Positions 26,660-36,537 of a stretch of 64,000 nt of DNA are shown here, piece by piece (positions within the stretch are counted from its first letter, which is position 1; each line of letters starts with the position of its first letter). The DNA comes from an uncultured Mediterraneibacter sp. GTDB lineage: Bacteria; Bacillota; Clostridia; Lachnospirales; Lachnospiraceae. A program made the translations under genes and the position numbers. The notes beneath the pieces were generated by a model that did no database searches, was not told the DNA's origin, and saw only the letters and a list, made by a program, of their open reading frames with translations. Where the stretch lies: positions 41,038 through 105,037 of the forward strand of contig NZ_CAKRDI010000009.1 in assembly GCF_934309415.1 (NCBI RefSeq). The letters run 5' to 3'.

Positions 26660-26710
26660 ATATTCATTTTTAGTTCCTGAGAAACTTGAAAAATTGTTAT
26701 GAGTGGGGTC

Positions 26711-26899
26711 GCAGAAAAGCAGGCACATTGCATCGCAGCACCGGCCCGCTCTACCTCAGCCCTTGGAGAGTATGTAACGCCAGAGCCAGACGCTCGCCGT
26801 GAGTGGCTCCTGTCTGTTCTGACTAACATACTCGGCCAAGTGTCTTCGGAACGCTCCTGCCTTAAATGTGCTGCTCACGCAATGTGCCTGCTTTTCTGC
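26711..26899. repeat. Long imperfect foldback element 1
   Basis: This is a 189 bp palindrome-like stretch. The outer 21 bp (26711-26731 and 26879-26899) are perfect inverted repeats. Inner shared blocks include GCAGCAC, CTTGG and GAGTATGT, and the centre carries GCCGTGAGTGG. It is GC-rich relative to its surroundings and codes for nothing. It lies between the convergent oxidoreductase and acetyltransferase genes. Confidence 0.75.
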
Positions 26900-27078
26900 T
26901 GGTGTATTCTAATGGAGAAGTTTAAGTGGACAGGGACGTAACTGAAAAATAAATATGTAGGAGAAAATAAAAAAATGTTCCAGAGATTGTAGTCGATGCC
27001 GTTTTTATATACTTTCTTCCCTGTTATATTTTCTTTTGAGAAAGCGGATTCGTTTCACTTCTGGTCAGATGAGTGTAA

Positions 27079-27262
27079 GCAGGGAGATGGACTCTTGCAT
27101 AAGCAGTGCATTTGGCGTAAGAACGGACGAAGACATTTTGCGTGAATTGTTAGAAAAGCCGGATACAAACCACTCACGGTGCGTATCCGGCTTTTCGTTA
27201 CAATTCCTCAAAAGGCTGAGGGAGTGGGCCCTGCACTGCGTTGCAAGAGTCCGTCTCCCTGC
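27079..27262. repeat. Long imperfect foldback element 2, related to element 1
   Basis: A 184 bp foldback. The outer arms 27079-27099 and 27242-27262 are complementary with one mismatch, and a perfect 14 bp inner hairpin (GAAAAGCCGGATAC and complement) surrounds a centre with CCACTCACGG. That centre and a CGAAGACA block are shared with element 1 in matching positions, so the two are one family. Confidence 0.75.
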
Positions 27263-27312
27263 GCCCATTCAATTACATCCATATTTAAATACACATTTTC
27301 AAAAGAAAATAA

Positions 27313-27798
27313 TTACAATACCTTCTGGTAGGCGATTCGTTCGGTTCCGTCTTCTACATAGACAACTCCGCAGTACTTAAACTCATTCTTATCCAGCAGA
27401 TGCTGCATCACAATGTTATCGCGGTGTGTGTCAATCTTCAGATTTCCGCATTGTTCCAGTGCCCACTGCAGGCAGAAAGAAGCAGCTCCCCTGATGCTTC
27501 CGTCGGAAGTGATGCGGTGTACAACTCCATAATGAGCTTCATTCAGCCATTCTCCTTCGTAAATACGCATATAAATGTCATCCGGTCCTTCTTTATAATA
27601 GAAAGTTGCGATGATGTGATCGTGTTCTGTGCAGACATAACTGTTGCCGGCATTGATATCATCCATAAGAATCTGAGGGGACGGGTAAGAATTTCCCCAC
27701 TGAGATGGATTCCCATGGCTGGCCATGAACATCCGTGCATGTTCGTACATTTTCAGAAGTACGTCAAGTTCTTCCGGTCTGGTTTTTCTGATTTCCAT
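27313..27798 (-). CDS. GNAT-family N-acetyltransferase
   Basis: This 161-residue protein has the GNAT fold. It starts MEIRKTRPEELDVLLKMYEHAR, a central strand VCTEHDHIIATFYY follows, and the acetyl-CoA loop region is HRITSDGSIRGAASFCLQWALEQ. The next strand is LKIDTHRDNIVMQHLLDKNEFKYCGVVYV. It would move an acetyl group from acetyl-CoA to an unknown amine. A GAGGAACATT site precedes the ATG on the minus strand. It is monocistronic. Confidence 0.85.
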   Translation of the reverse strand: MEIRKTRPEELDVLLKMYEHARMFMASHGNPSQWGNSYPSPQILMDDINAGNSYVCTEHDHIIATFYYKEGPDDIYMRIYEGEWLNEAHYGVVHRITSDGSIRGAASFCLQWALEQCGNLKIDTHRDNIVMQHLLDKNEFKYCGVVYVEDGTERIAYQKVL

Positions 27799-28120
27799 AA
27801 TGTTCCTCTTTCATAAAATAATCTGCACTGTATTCCTGTCAGTGAATATTCGCGATCCACTGTCCTTTTTGTTTCTAACCTAATACCCTTTTACGGTTAT
27901 GTTAACTGCCCCGATTTTTCAAATACATAACACTCCAGAGTGAAAAAAAGATTACTGAACACAGCGATTATGAACAGCAATAAAAAATGCTCTAATTCAC
28001 TATTATAGCAAAAGAAAGTATTTCTCTCAATGAGTAAAAGTGGAGATAATCAATGATGAAAATCAGCAGATTTGTGTGCAAAGTAGTGAGATGTATGTAT
28101 CAATTCGCAGGAGAGTTGCC

Positions 28121-28222
28121 TTCATTCGGTTGACATAGCCCGCTACGCCGCCCTCATTCAAACAAAATCTCCCACAAATTGTGACATATATCTTACAGAA
28201 AGCATTTTTAAGACACACTCTG
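28121..28222. repeat. Family B repeat, right part only
   Basis: About 100 bp almost identical to 730-829 of the full element, ending in ATTTTTAAGACACACTCT. The left part is missing. It lies upstream of pflB. Confidence 0.8.
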
Positions 28223-28453
28223 TGAACATCTGTATATGTTCGAAAGAAGAATTTCAAGAGCTTCAAAAGTTGGAAAATCGAGAGGAAAAGAGTCCTGTAT
28301 AATGAAAGAAAAATAAGTCGAATATGTTCTTTTAGAGGTACAATTTCAATGTATTCAAATTCGTACAATCCCTTGTAAAATGGGCGTTTGCGGGCATGCT
28401 TTGTACAAAATCAAATACAAACGCGTTTCCGATATTTATTCTCAGATTTTGGC

Positions 28454-28482
28454 TTGTCATTTATTTAACATGGTGATATACT
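28454..28482 (+). promoter_or_regulatory. Predicted sigma-A promoter of pflB
   Basis: TTGTCA at 28454-28459 and TATACT at 28477-28482 with 17 bp between. They lie about 70 bp before the pflB start and agree with a strong constitutive-type promoter. Confidence 0.65.
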
Positions 28483-28551
28483 ATGCCCGTAAACGAATTA
28501 CAAATTACAAAACTATTTTAGGAAAACAAAATTATAAGGAGGATTTTTTCG

Positions 28552-30804
28552 ATGGCTAATTTTGAACAGTGGGCTGGCTTCGAAGGAAGAAAATGGAAAC
28601 ACTCAGTGGATGTACGTGACTTCATCCAGGAGAACTACACACCATATGATGGAGATGAGTCTTTCCTCGAAGGACCAACAGAAGCAACAGACAAATTATG
28701 GGGAAAATTACAGGAACTTCAGAAAGAAGAGAGAGCTAAGGGCGGAGTTCTCGACATGGAGACTGAAGTTGTTTCTGGACTTACAGCTTACGGTCCTGGA
28801 TACATTGATGAGAGCATGAAAGATCTTGAGCAGATTGTTGGTCTTCAGACAGACAAACCGCTGAAGAGAGCATTTATGCCTTATGGTGGAATCAAGATGG
28901 CAGAGCAGGCTTGTACAACTTATGGTTACCAGCCAAGCGAGAAACTGCATGAGATCTTCACAAAATATCATAAAACACACAACCAGGGAGTATTTGATGT
29001 ATACACACCTGAGATGAAAAAAGCTCGTCACAACAAGATCATTACAGGACTTCCGGATACTTACGGACGTGGACGTATCGTTGGCGACTACCGTCGTGTC
29101 GCACTGTATGGTATCGACTTCCTGATCGAGAGAAAACAGTATGACTTCGAGCGTTATGCAAGACACGGCATGAAAGGTGAGGACTTCCGTCTTCGTGAAG
29201 AACTTTCTGATCAGATCAAAGCTCTGAAAGAAATGAAAGAGATGGCAGCTGTATACGGATACGACATTTCCGCACCAGCTAAGAATGCACACGAAGCAGC
29301 TCAGTGGCTGTACTTCGGATACCTTGCAGCAATCAAGACTCAGAACGGTGCAGCTATGTCTGTAGGTCGTGTATCTACATTCCTTGATATCTACATCGAG
29401 AGAGATCTGAAGGCTGGAGTGATCACAGAGAAAGAAGCTCAGGAGATCATCGACCACATGGTAATGAAATTCCGTATGGTTAAATTCGCAAGAATCCCAT
29501 CTTACAACCAGTTGTTCTCAGGAGACCCGACATGGGCAACACTTGAGGTTGGTGGACTTGGACAGGACGGACGTTCTATGGTAACAAAGAACGACTATCG
29601 TTTCCTCCACACACTGAACAACATGGGACCTTCACCAGAGCCGAACCTGACAGTTCTTTATTCTTCAAGACTGCCAGAGAACTTCAAGAAGTTCGCTTCT
29701 CTGATTTCTGTAACAACAAGCTCTATCCAGTATGAGAATGATGACGTTATGCGTCCGGTATGGGGCGATGACTACAGCATCTGCTGCTGCGTATCTGCTA
29801 CAGAGACAGGTAAAGAGATGCAGTTCTTCGGAGCTCGTGCGAACCTTGCTAAGTGCCTTCTTTACGCTATCAACGGTGGTGTTGATGAGAAGAACAAAGT
29901 ACAGGTAGGACCGGCTTACCAGCCAATCACTTCCGAGTACCTTGATTACGACGAAGTAATGGAAAAATATGACGAGATGATGGAGTGGCTGTCCAAGCTG
30001 TATGTTGATACACTGAACATGATTCACTACATGCATGATAAATACTACTATGAAGCTGCACAGATGTCTCTGATTGACACAGATGTTAAGCGTTCATTTG
30101 CAACAGGTATTGCTGGATTCTCACACGTAGTAGATTCCTTAAGCGCTATCAAATATGCTAAGGTTAAAGTTATCCGTGACGAAGATGGACTTGCAACAGA
30201 CTTCGAGGTAGAGGGAGACTTCCCAAGATACGGTAACGATGATGACCGTGCAGATGAGATCGCTGTATGGCTGCTGAAGAGATTCATGCACAAACTGAAC
30301 AAGTGCCACACATACAGACATTCTACACCTACAACATCTATCCTTACAATTACATCTAACGTTGTATATGGTAAGGCTACAGGATCTCTTCCGGATGGAA
30401 GAAAAGGTGGAGAACCACTGTCACCAGGAGCTAACCCGTCTTACGGTGCAGAGAAGAGCGGACTTCTTGCTTCACTTAACTCTGTTGCTAAGCTTCCTTA
30501 CGAGCTTGCACTTGACGGAATCTCTAATACACAGACAATCAGCCCGAATGCCCTTGGACATTCTGATGATGAGCGTAAAGAGAACCTTGCTCACGTACTT
30601 GACGGATACTTCGATCAGGGAGCTCACCACCTGAACGTAAACGTATTTGGTGTTGACAAACTGAAAGATGCTATGGAGCACCCAGAGAAACCTGAGTATG
30701 CTAACTTCACAATCCGTGTATCAGGATACGCTGTTAAATTCATCGACCTGACTCGCGAGCAGCAGCTTGACGTTATCGCAAGAACATGCCACGAGGCTAT
30801 GTAA
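28552..30804 (+). CDS. pflB: Formate C-acetyltransferase (pyruvate formate-lyase)
   Basis: This 750-residue glycyl radical enzyme splits pyruvate with CoA into acetyl-CoA and formate, a core step of anaerobic sugar fermentation. The adjacent active-site cysteines are in [10 protein letters not shown], and the radical glycine (Gly725) lies in RVSGYAV close to the C-terminus. It is full length. AAGGAGG sits ahead of the ATG. Codon choice is strongly biased, as expected for a very highly expressed gene. It is followed by the activating enzyme gene after a terminator-bearing gap of 180 bp. Confidence 0.97.
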   Translation: MANFEQWAGFEGRKWKHSVDVRDFIQENYTPYDGDESFLEGPTEATDKLWGKLQELQKEERAKGGVLDMETEVVSGLTAYGPGYIDESMKDLEQIVGLQTDKPLKRAFMPYGGIKMAEQACTTYGYQPSEKLHEIFTKYHKTHNQGVFDVYTPEMKKARHNKIITGLPDTYGRGRIVGDYRRVALYGIDFLIERKQYDFERYARHGMKGEDFRLREELSDQIKALKEMKEMAAVYGYDISAPAKNAHEAAQWLYFGYLAAIKTQNGAAMSVGRVSTFLDIYIERDLKAGVITEKEAQEIIDHMVMKFRMVKFARIPSYNQLFSGDPTWATLEVGGLGQDGRSMVTKNDYRFLHTLNNMGPSPEPNLTVLYSSRLPENFKKFASLISVTTSSIQYENDDVMRPVWGDDYSICCCVSATETGKEMQFFGARANLAKCLLYAINGGVDEKNKVQVGPAYQPITSEYLDYDEVMEKYDEMMEWLSKLYVDTLNMIHYMHDKYYYEAAQMSLIDTDVKRSFATGIAGFSHVVDSLSAIKYAKVKVIRDEDGLATDFEVEGDFPRYGNDDDRADEIAVWLLKRFMHKLNKCHTYRHSTPTTSILTITSNVVYGKATGSLPDGRKGGEPLSPGANPSYGAEKSGLLASLNSVAKLPYELALDGISNTQTISPNALGHSDDERKENLAHVLDGYFDQGAHHLNVNVFGVDKLKDAMEHPEKPEYANFTIRVSGYAVKFIDLTREQQLDVIARTCHEAM

Positions 30805-30888
30805 TTTTTGCGAAAGCGTAAAAATTGGGGAAAGCAGAGTAGCTTGTCTGAATAAGACAGGATGCGATGTGGAAATCATAAAAACATC

Positions 30889-30924
30889 AGGACGCAGTCA
30901 TTTTACGATGCCTGCGTCCTTTTT
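30889..30924 (+). terminator. Terminator between pflB and pflA
   Basis: AGGACGCAG pairs with CTGCGTCCT, followed by five T residues. It would reduce read-through into pflA and fits the much lower need for activase than for the lyase. Confidence 0.85.
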
Positions 30925-30984
30925 CAAACACACTCCGGAGTAGATCTGGAAAAAATAAGTAATAAAAAAAGAGAGGGAGAAGCT

Positions 30985-31731
30985 ATGTCAGAAGTAAAAG
31001 GATATATTCATTCTACAGAGAGCTTTGGATCTGTAGATGGACCGGGTGTCCGTTTCATTATCTTTGTAAATGGATGTCCAATGCGCTGCCAGTTCTGCCA
31101 TAATCCGGATACATGGAAGATGCAGGATGGAGAGCTGAAAAGCGCGGATGAGTTATTGAAGACTGCACTGCGTTACCGTACTTACTGGAAGAAGGAAGGC
31201 GGTATTACGGTCAGCGGTGGAGAGCCTCTGATGCAGATGGATTTTATGATCGATCTGTTTAAGAAAGCAAAGGCAGAAGGTGTTCATACCAATATCGATA
31301 CCAGTGGTGCGGTATTTACAAGAGAAGAACCATTCTTCAGTAAACTGGAAGAACTGATGAAATACACAGATATGCTGATGCTGGATATCAAACATATTGA
31401 TGATGAGCAGCATCAGATCCTGACAGGTCACACAAACAAGAATATTCTTGATTTTGCCCATTATCTGTCTGATATTAAGAAACCAATCTGGATCCGCCAC
31501 GTCCTTGTGCCGGAACGCAGTGACAAAGATGAATATCTGCACCGCCTGCATGATTTCATCGAGACACTGGATAATGTGGAACGAGTAGAAGTGCTCCCGT
31601 ACCATACACTTGGAGAGTATAAGTGGAAAGAACTTGGATATGATTATCCATTAGCAGGCATTGATCCGCCGACAAAAGAGCGTATCGAGAATGCAAATCA
31701 GATTCTGGAAACAGCCAAGTACCTGAAATAG
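30985..31731 (+). CDS. pflA: Pyruvate formate-lyase activating enzyme
   Basis: This 248-residue radical SAM enzyme installs the glycyl radical on PflB. The iron-sulfur ligands are Cys31, Cys35 and Cys38 in CPMRCQFCHNPDTW. The GGEP motif that binds SAM is in TVSGGEPLMQ, and DIKHIDDEQHQ is typical of the activase. The start at 30985 follows GAGAGGGAGAAG. A longer frame upstream crosses the terminator and is rejected. Confidence 0.95.
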   Translation: MSEVKGYIHSTESFGSVDGPGVRFIIFVNGCPMRCQFCHNPDTWKMQDGELKSADELLKTALRYRTYWKKEGGITVSGGEPLMQMDFMIDLFKKAKAEGVHTNIDTSGAVFTREEPFFSKLEELMKYTDMLMLDIKHIDDEQHQILTGHTNKNILDFAHYLSDIKKPIWIRHVLVPERSDKDEYLHRLHDFIETLDNVERVEVLPYHTLGEYKWKELGYDYPLAGIDPPTKERIENANQILETAKYLK

Positions 31732-31746
31732 TTTTAATATATAAGA

Positions 31747-31800
31747 GAAAGCAGCCATAGATCTTTTGAGGAAATGAATAAGATTTATGGCTGCTTTCTT
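31747..31800. terminator. Bidirectional terminator between pflA and the MATE gene
   Basis: GAAAGCAGCCATA pairs with TATGGCTGCTTTC (13 bp perfect) with further A/T pairing outside. It lies between two convergent genes. Confidence 0.8.
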
Positions 31801-31818
31801 ATATCGAGTGGAAGTGGG

Positions 31819-33144
31819 TTAATGGTCTGTAATTTTAAGAAAGATTACAGACAGCAGGCATACAATTCCTTCTGTAACAGGAAGTGACATCCAGATTCCG
31901 TTGAGTCCGAACAGCCGGGAGAGCAGAAATGCTGCCGGGATGATCAGGAGAAATCCACGGAGGATGGAGATAATGAATGCCTGTGCCGGTTTGTCTGAAG
32001 CACTTAAAAAGGTTGCTGTTACCATATTGATTCCGGTGAAAAACAGACTGATAAAATAAATTCTCATTCCATTTGCTGCAAGAAGAGTCAGTGACAAATC
32101 ATCAGAATTGTTGAACAGTCCTGCAATTGGAGTGGCAAGCAATGCAACAACCAGATAAGAAATCAACGCAAGTAATAATGCAGTAAGCAAAGCGTAGCGT
32201 CTAGTTTGCTGCCGGACTATTTTTCCGGATTTCCCTGAATGACTGCTTACAATTGGCTGAATTCCCTGTCCGATTCCGGTGAAAATCGCGACAAGTACCA
32301 GTGCAATATTTGCAAGGATTCCATAAGCTGCAACGCCGGTATTTCCGCTCAGATCAAGAATCAGGAAGTTGAATACAAGAATTACAATTCCTGAAGACAC
32401 CTCTGTAATCAGGGAGGATACGCCGAGAGAACAGATATCTTTTATGGATTTAAAAGTCAGGTGTGTTCTGACAAGATGGAAGTGATTATGCCTTCTCCAG
32501 AAATGAGAAGAAAGAATACTCATTCCAATCAGCGGGGCAGTGGCAGTTGCCAGTGCAGCACCGGTCATTCCCATATTCAGAGGATAAATGAAAATATAAT
32601 CCAGTACAATATTAGACAGGCTTCCGATGATCATAGCTGTCATGGAAAGTTGTGGTTCTCCATCATTTCTGACAAAACAGTTCAGAAGATTGTTCATCAG
32701 AAAGAGAGGGGAGAATGCCAGCAGGATTCGGATATAAGGTACTGCATAAGGCAGAGTACTGACATCTGCTCCGAGAAGTCTGCAAAGTGGAGAAGCAAGC
32801 AGGAGACCTGTTCCTGAAAAGAAGAACATCGCCAGTATTGCAAGCAGTACAGAACGTGTGAAAATTGTTTTATGAAGTTCTCTTTCAGGCTGAGCTGAAG
32901 AAAGAGAATATCGTGCGGCTCCGCCCATTCCGATCATTAGTCCGGTTCCGTTGAGCAGACTGTAGGCTGGCAGAACAAGATTTAATGCAGCCAGCGCATT
33001 TGCTCCAATTCCTCTGGCAATGAAAAATGTATCAGCAAGAATATAACAGGAAAATCCAATCATACCAAGTACATTGGCAGAGACATATTTCAGAAAAAGT
33101 GGAAAGACTTTTTCAGGAGCAGATGCGATTGAGTTGGATGACAT
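31819..33144 (-). CDS. MATE-family efflux transporter
   Basis: This 441-residue membrane protein has the twelve-helix MATE (NorM/DinF-like) layout, with two homologous halves. LILADTFFIARGIGANALAALNLVLPAYSLLNGTGLMIGMGGA is the typical N-terminal helix pair, and the second half contains FTGIGQGIQPIVSSHSGKS. Family members export drugs or metabolites by Na+ or H+ antiport. The substrate cannot be predicted. It is transcribed leftwards alone, with AAAGGAGTTCC before its ATG. Confidence 0.92.
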   Translation of the reverse strand: MSSNSIASAPEKVFPLFLKYVSANVLGMIGFSCYILADTFFIARGIGANALAALNLVLPAYSLLNGTGLMIGMGGAARYSLSSAQPERELHKTIFTRSVLLAILAMFFFSGTGLLLASPLCRLLGADVSTLPYAVPYIRILLAFSPLFLMNNLLNCFVRNDGEPQLSMTAMIIGSLSNIVLDYIFIYPLNMGMTGAALATATAPLIGMSILSSHFWRRHNHFHLVRTHLTFKSIKDICSLGVSSLITEVSSGIVILVFNFLILDLSGNTGVAAYGILANIALVLVAIFTGIGQGIQPIVSSHSGKSGKIVRQQTRRYALLTALLLALISYLVVALLATPIAGLFNNSDDLSLTLLAANGMRIYFISLFFTGINMVTATFLSASDKPAQAFIISILRGFLLIIPAAFLLSRLFGLNGIWMSLPVTEGIVCLLSVIFLKITDH

Positions 33145-33271
33145 AATTAGGAACTCCTTTCCCTATGATTTTTATGCTATTTATATTTCGCAGAACAATT
33201 TGCCGGCAAGTGCATGATTCAGCATACTGGAAAAATGTATTTTTGAAATACAATTACAGATAAATTCGGAA

Positions 33272-33359
33272 AAAGCATTCATAGACTGTATCTTCTGGAA
33301 TATATCAAAGTTTATAATATATTCCAGAGCCTGCTGATACAGAATACGAATGCTCTTTT
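33272..33359. repeat. Long hairpin upstream of the MATE gene
   Basis: An 88 bp near-palindrome: AAAGCATTC ... CTGTATC ... TCTGGAATATAT, then the complements in reverse order (ATATATTCCAGA, GATACAG, GAATGCTCTTT). It lies in the 490 bp gap between the divergent MATE and DUF4317 genes. It may be a leftover mobile repeat or a leader structure. Confidence 0.6.
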
Positions 33360-33540
33360 AAATTCCTACCCGGCGGCAGGAAGTGGCATTAAAATTTAAG
33401 TTATGTTTGGGTAGTTACAAAATCGATGAATATAAATATATATATTGCTGATTAATGAACCTTGTAACCCTTGCGTATAATATCATAGAATCGCAAGAAA
33501 ATCAAATCTTTCTTTCTAATCTGAATCGATGTACAATAAG

Positions 33541-33574
33541 GTTATTGTTTGCAGCTATGCTGTGAATAGTAATA
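33541..33574. repeat. Family A repeat, decayed first hairpin
   Basis: GTTATTGTTTGCAG, a short loop, then CTGTGAATAGTAAT. It matches the first hairpin of family A with several changes and lies about 60 bp before the DUF4317 gene. Confidence 0.5.
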
Positions 33575-33633
33575 GAATAAGGACAGTGTTTACAAAGAAA
33601 ATTTAAAATAGAAATAAAAGAGAGGTAGTACAT

Positions 33634-34836
33634 ATGAATAAAAAAGAAGTGCTTGAGATCCGCAAGCAGTTTTCACCGAAAAACTGTGCGATCACTAGAA
33701 TCTGCGGATGTTATGTAGACCATGAAAAGAATAAAAAGATGCAGTCTAAAGAGGCATTCCTTTCCTTACCGGAAGAAGAAGCATTTAAATACTTTGATAT
33801 TTTTAAGAAGACATTATCCGGCAGTATTGGAAAGAATATGTTGAATATGGAATTCCCACTGGATGCGGAGATGCCGGGAGGAACACAGGAATTTCTTCTG
33901 AAACTGCGCGACAGTAAACTGGAAGATGATATGCTTCTGGAAGAGTTTTACGATAAAGTTATTGCAACTTATGAGTATGCAGAAAACTATTATATTATTT
34001 TGATCCATGCCATGTATGATATCCCGGGAAAATCATCCGATGATATTGAGATGTTTGATGCATCTGATGAAGTATATCAGCATATTCTGATGAGCATCTG
34101 TCCGGTCAGCCTTTCCAAAGCAGGACTTAGTTATAATGCAGAAGAGAACTGCATTCAGGATCGTATCCGTGACTGGATCGTGGATAAACCGGACAAAGGA
34201 TTTCTGTTTCCTGCATTTAATGACCGCAGTACAGATCTTCACAGCGTGCTTTATTACACAAAGAAATCAGAAGATCTCCAGCCGGAGATGATCGATCAGC
34301 TTCTTGGAGCAAAGATGCCGATGTCTGCGGATACACAGAAAGAAACTTTCCAGATGATCATTGAGGATACTCTTGGAGAGGATGGAGATTATGAGACTGT
34401 CCGAAACATCCATGAGACATTGAATGATCTGATCGAAGAGCATAAAGAAGAGCTGGAGCCGTTAACACTGGACAAAACAGACGTGAAGAAAATCTTTGAA
34501 CAGAGCGGCGTGCCGAACGAAAAGATGGAGAACTTTGATCAGAATTTTGAAGAAAATGCAGGTGCCAAAACATCTCTTCTTGCATCCAACATTGCTGAGA
34601 CAAAGAAGTTCAATATTGAGACGCCGGATGTAGTAATCAAAGTGAATCCAGACCGTATGGATCTCGTAGAGACAAGAATCATCGATGGAAGACAGTGTCT
34701 GGTGATTCCGGTAGATGATCATATCGAAGTAAATGGAATCAGCGTAAGAACAATGAAAGTGAAAGGCACAGCCAGTGCGAAAGCAGATGAAACGGAAGAG
34801 ACAGAAGAAGATGTTGTTCCGTTTGATGAAGATTAA
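33634..34836 (+). CDS. DUF4317 domain-containing protein
   Basis: This 400-residue soluble protein of a family is common in Lachnospiraceae and relatives, with no known activity. It starts MNKKEVLEIRKQFSPKNCAITRICGCYVDHEKN, a conserved opening. It is acidic overall and has no membrane segment or metal motif. An AGAGAGG site precedes the ATG. It is transcribed alone, and a family A hairpin lies directly after the stop. Confidence 0.85.
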   Translation: MNKKEVLEIRKQFSPKNCAITRICGCYVDHEKNKKMQSKEAFLSLPEEEAFKYFDIFKKTLSGSIGKNMLNMEFPLDAEMPGGTQEFLLKLRDSKLEDDMLLEEFYDKVIATYEYAENYYIILIHAMYDIPGKSSDDIEMFDASDEVYQHILMSICPVSLSKAGLSYNAEENCIQDRIRDWIVDKPDKGFLFPAFNDRSTDLHSVLYYTKKSEDLQPEMIDQLLGAKMPMSADTQKETFQMIIEDTLGEDGDYETVRNIHETLNDLIEEHKEELEPLTLDKTDVKKIFEQSGVPNEKMENFDQNFEENAGAKTSLLASNIAETKKFNIETPDVVIKVNPDRMDLVETRIIDGRQCLVIPVDDHIEVNGISVRTMKVKGTASAKADETEETEEDVVPFDED

Positions 34837-34837
34837 C

Positions 34838-34870
34838 GTTACTGTTTACAGATTACCTGTAAGCAGTAAC
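34838..34870. repeat. Family A repeat, solo first hairpin
   Basis: GTTACTGTTTACAG, a short loop, then CTGTAAGCAGTAAC, two bases after the DUF4317 stop. It may double as part of the transcript end. Confidence 0.65.
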
Positions 34871-34888
34871 AGATTAACAGGTGATTTA

Positions 34889-34945
34889 TACCCGTTCGGG
34901 AGTAGTTTTTCTGTAAAAGAAAAATTATACCCGAACGGGATTTTT
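34889..34945. terminator. CCCG(TT/AA)CGGG hairpin terminator
   Basis: CCCGTTCGGG at 34891-34900 is the exact reverse complement of CCCGAACGGG at 34930-34939, with a T run after the second. Each half is also nearly self-complementary. It lies between convergent genes. Confidence 0.7.
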
Positions 34946-34962
34946 GATTATAATGTATAAGT

Positions 34963-35133
34963 TTAAAGAATAGTATACTGCATCAACTCATAGTGCAGTT
35001 TGCATCCTTCCACAATCTCAGCCGGAAGCAGTGCTCTGGCAACCAGTTTTAATTCTTCATTTGGAAGGTCAACTCTTCTTAAGTGAGCGTAATCTCCGTC
35101 AATCTGTTCTACAATATAATCACATACAAGCAT
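34963..35133 (-). CDS. Small conserved hypothetical protein
   Basis: This 56-residue protein begins MLVCDYIVEQIDGDYAHLRRVDLPNEELKLVARALLPAEI. It looks like a small beta-barrel of the type seen in short DUF3006-like proteins, with the repeated pattern strand, acidic turn, strand. The start at 35133 follows AAGGAG by five bases; longer starts lack a site. Function unknown. It is on the minus strand with the LysR gene upstream, but separated from it by about 60 bp. Confidence 0.6.
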   Translation of the reverse strand: MLVCDYIVEQIDGDYAHLRRVDLPNEELKLVARALLPAEIVEGCKLHYELMQYTIL

Positions 35134-35191
35134 GTTTCTGATCTCCTTTTTTATTATATTTGTCATTCATGATTTTGAATTTGAAAATCAT

Positions 35192-36163
35192 TTAGGTTAT
35201 TTTTAGAATATCTTCTGTGTGGCTGGATGTAAAAGAATCGGAAGATGGAGCATCAAATAAATTACGGGCAATCCGGATAAAATCATGAGCATAAGAAGGC
35301 AAATAACTGCCATGTCTGTGTGCAACAACGAAATCGGATATAGTTTTAGGTTCTCCAAAGCTATAGCAGTCAATAGGATTTGAAAAGGTATGATGCTTGA
35401 GATGTGTCTCAAAAATAAAAGCGACACCATAACCAACAGATACTAATTCCATGATAGCAGGAAGACTGCTGGTTGTCATCACATTTTTGAACTTTAATCC
35501 GATACTGTCAAAATAACGATCAGTTAGCTGACGAGTTCTCTGTTCATGCATTAATTGAAGAATTAATTCATTTTTTAATAAGGTTGGATCCAGTTTTGGG
35601 TAGCGGCTGGAAGGGTTTGGTTGTGCGTAACGACCTAATGGGTGATTCTTGCACAAACAGATCAATAATTCTTCTTTGTTTAAGGTTTCATAATCAATTA
35701 AAGGATTAAGCGTATCCGGTTTGCTGTAAAAAGCAATTTCGGCTTTACCGGAAAGAAGACGCTTATCATTTTCATCAGAGCTTCCTTCAAATACATTGAC
35801 TTTTATATTGGGATGCTCAGACTGGAAAACAGGCAGTGTTGCCGGAAGCATATAAATACAGCGCATACGTGGAAAAGCAACATTTAAAACACCAATATCT
35901 TTTTTCAGAATATCAGCAAGTTGTATATCAAGATCTGATTTTAACATTAGAATTTCTTTTGCTGTTTTTACATATTGCTCACCGGCATAAGTAAGAACAT
36001 ATTTATTTCCTAATTTTCGAAAAAGTTTTTGCCCCAGGGTATTTTCAAGATTCATTAAGAATTTACTTAAAGTTGGTTGACTGACATAAAGAGAGTCAGC
36101 AGCTTTGGTAATATTTTGATATTTTTCAATTGCGAGTACATAGTTTAATTCTCGAAAGTCCAT
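35192..36163 (-). CDS. LysR-family regulator of the aconitase/citrate lyase operon
   Basis: This 323-residue regulator has an N-terminal winged helix (FRELNYVLAIEKYQNITKAADSLYVSQPTLSKFLMNLENTLGQKLF) and a two-lobed effector domain from about residue 90. It is divergent from the aconitase-like gene across a 374 bp gap, the usual position for an activator that senses the substrate or product of that pathway. Its placement beside aconitase-, PrpF- and carrier-like genes parallels E. coli ybhD beside ybhHIJ. The C-terminal tail after the second lobe is longer than usual. Confidence 0.88.
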   Translation of the reverse strand: MDFRELNYVLAIEKYQNITKAADSLYVSQPTLSKFLMNLENTLGQKLFRKLGNKYVLTYAGEQYVKTAKEILMLKSDLDIQLADILKKDIGVLNVAFPRMRCIYMLPATLPVFQSEHPNIKVNVFEGSSDENDKRLLSGKAEIAFYSKPDTLNPLIDYETLNKEELLICLCKNHPLGRYAQPNPSSRYPKLDPTLLKNELILQLMHEQRTRQLTDRYFDSIGLKFKNVMTTSSLPAIMELVSVGYGVAFIFETHLKHHTFSNPIDCYSFGEPKTISDFVVAHRHGSYLPSYAHDFIRIARNLFDAPSSDSFTSSHTEDILKIT

Positions 36164-36537
36164 AAATTTCTCCCCTTACAAGAAATATAAAAGTCTGATG
36201 AAATTTGTGATCAGATTATGCGGTTACTTTTATTATAACTGCCGATAAAGAAAAAAACAATATTCAAATAGATGAAATGTATAAAAAGTATGAAAAAAAG
36301 GAATATCTTTGTATTGCTGCCCCAAATAAAGAAAAAGGAAAGAAAATTGTTAAAAATGTACAGAAATGAATGTGCTGTATTAGATGAAGTACACATAATC
36401 ATAGATTAGATGCATGAAAAAAATAAAAAATATGAATTTTACAAATACTATTTTTAAAGATAAAATCAAATCAAAGATATCTAATAGAAACCAAAGACCG
36501 GCCAGTTGGATAAAAACTAATGAAAGGAACATATATT
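36164..36537. promoter_or_regulatory. Divergent regulatory region of set 1
   Basis: A 374 bp AT-rich gap between LysR and the aconitase-like gene. It must hold both promoters and the LysR binding site, but no single T-N11-A box stands out enough to name. Confidence 0.5.

Noticed and set aside
26699-27380. Two open frames of 80 and 114 codons
   Set aside because: They are read across the long foldback elements, so the codons reflect hairpin arms rather than coding sequence.
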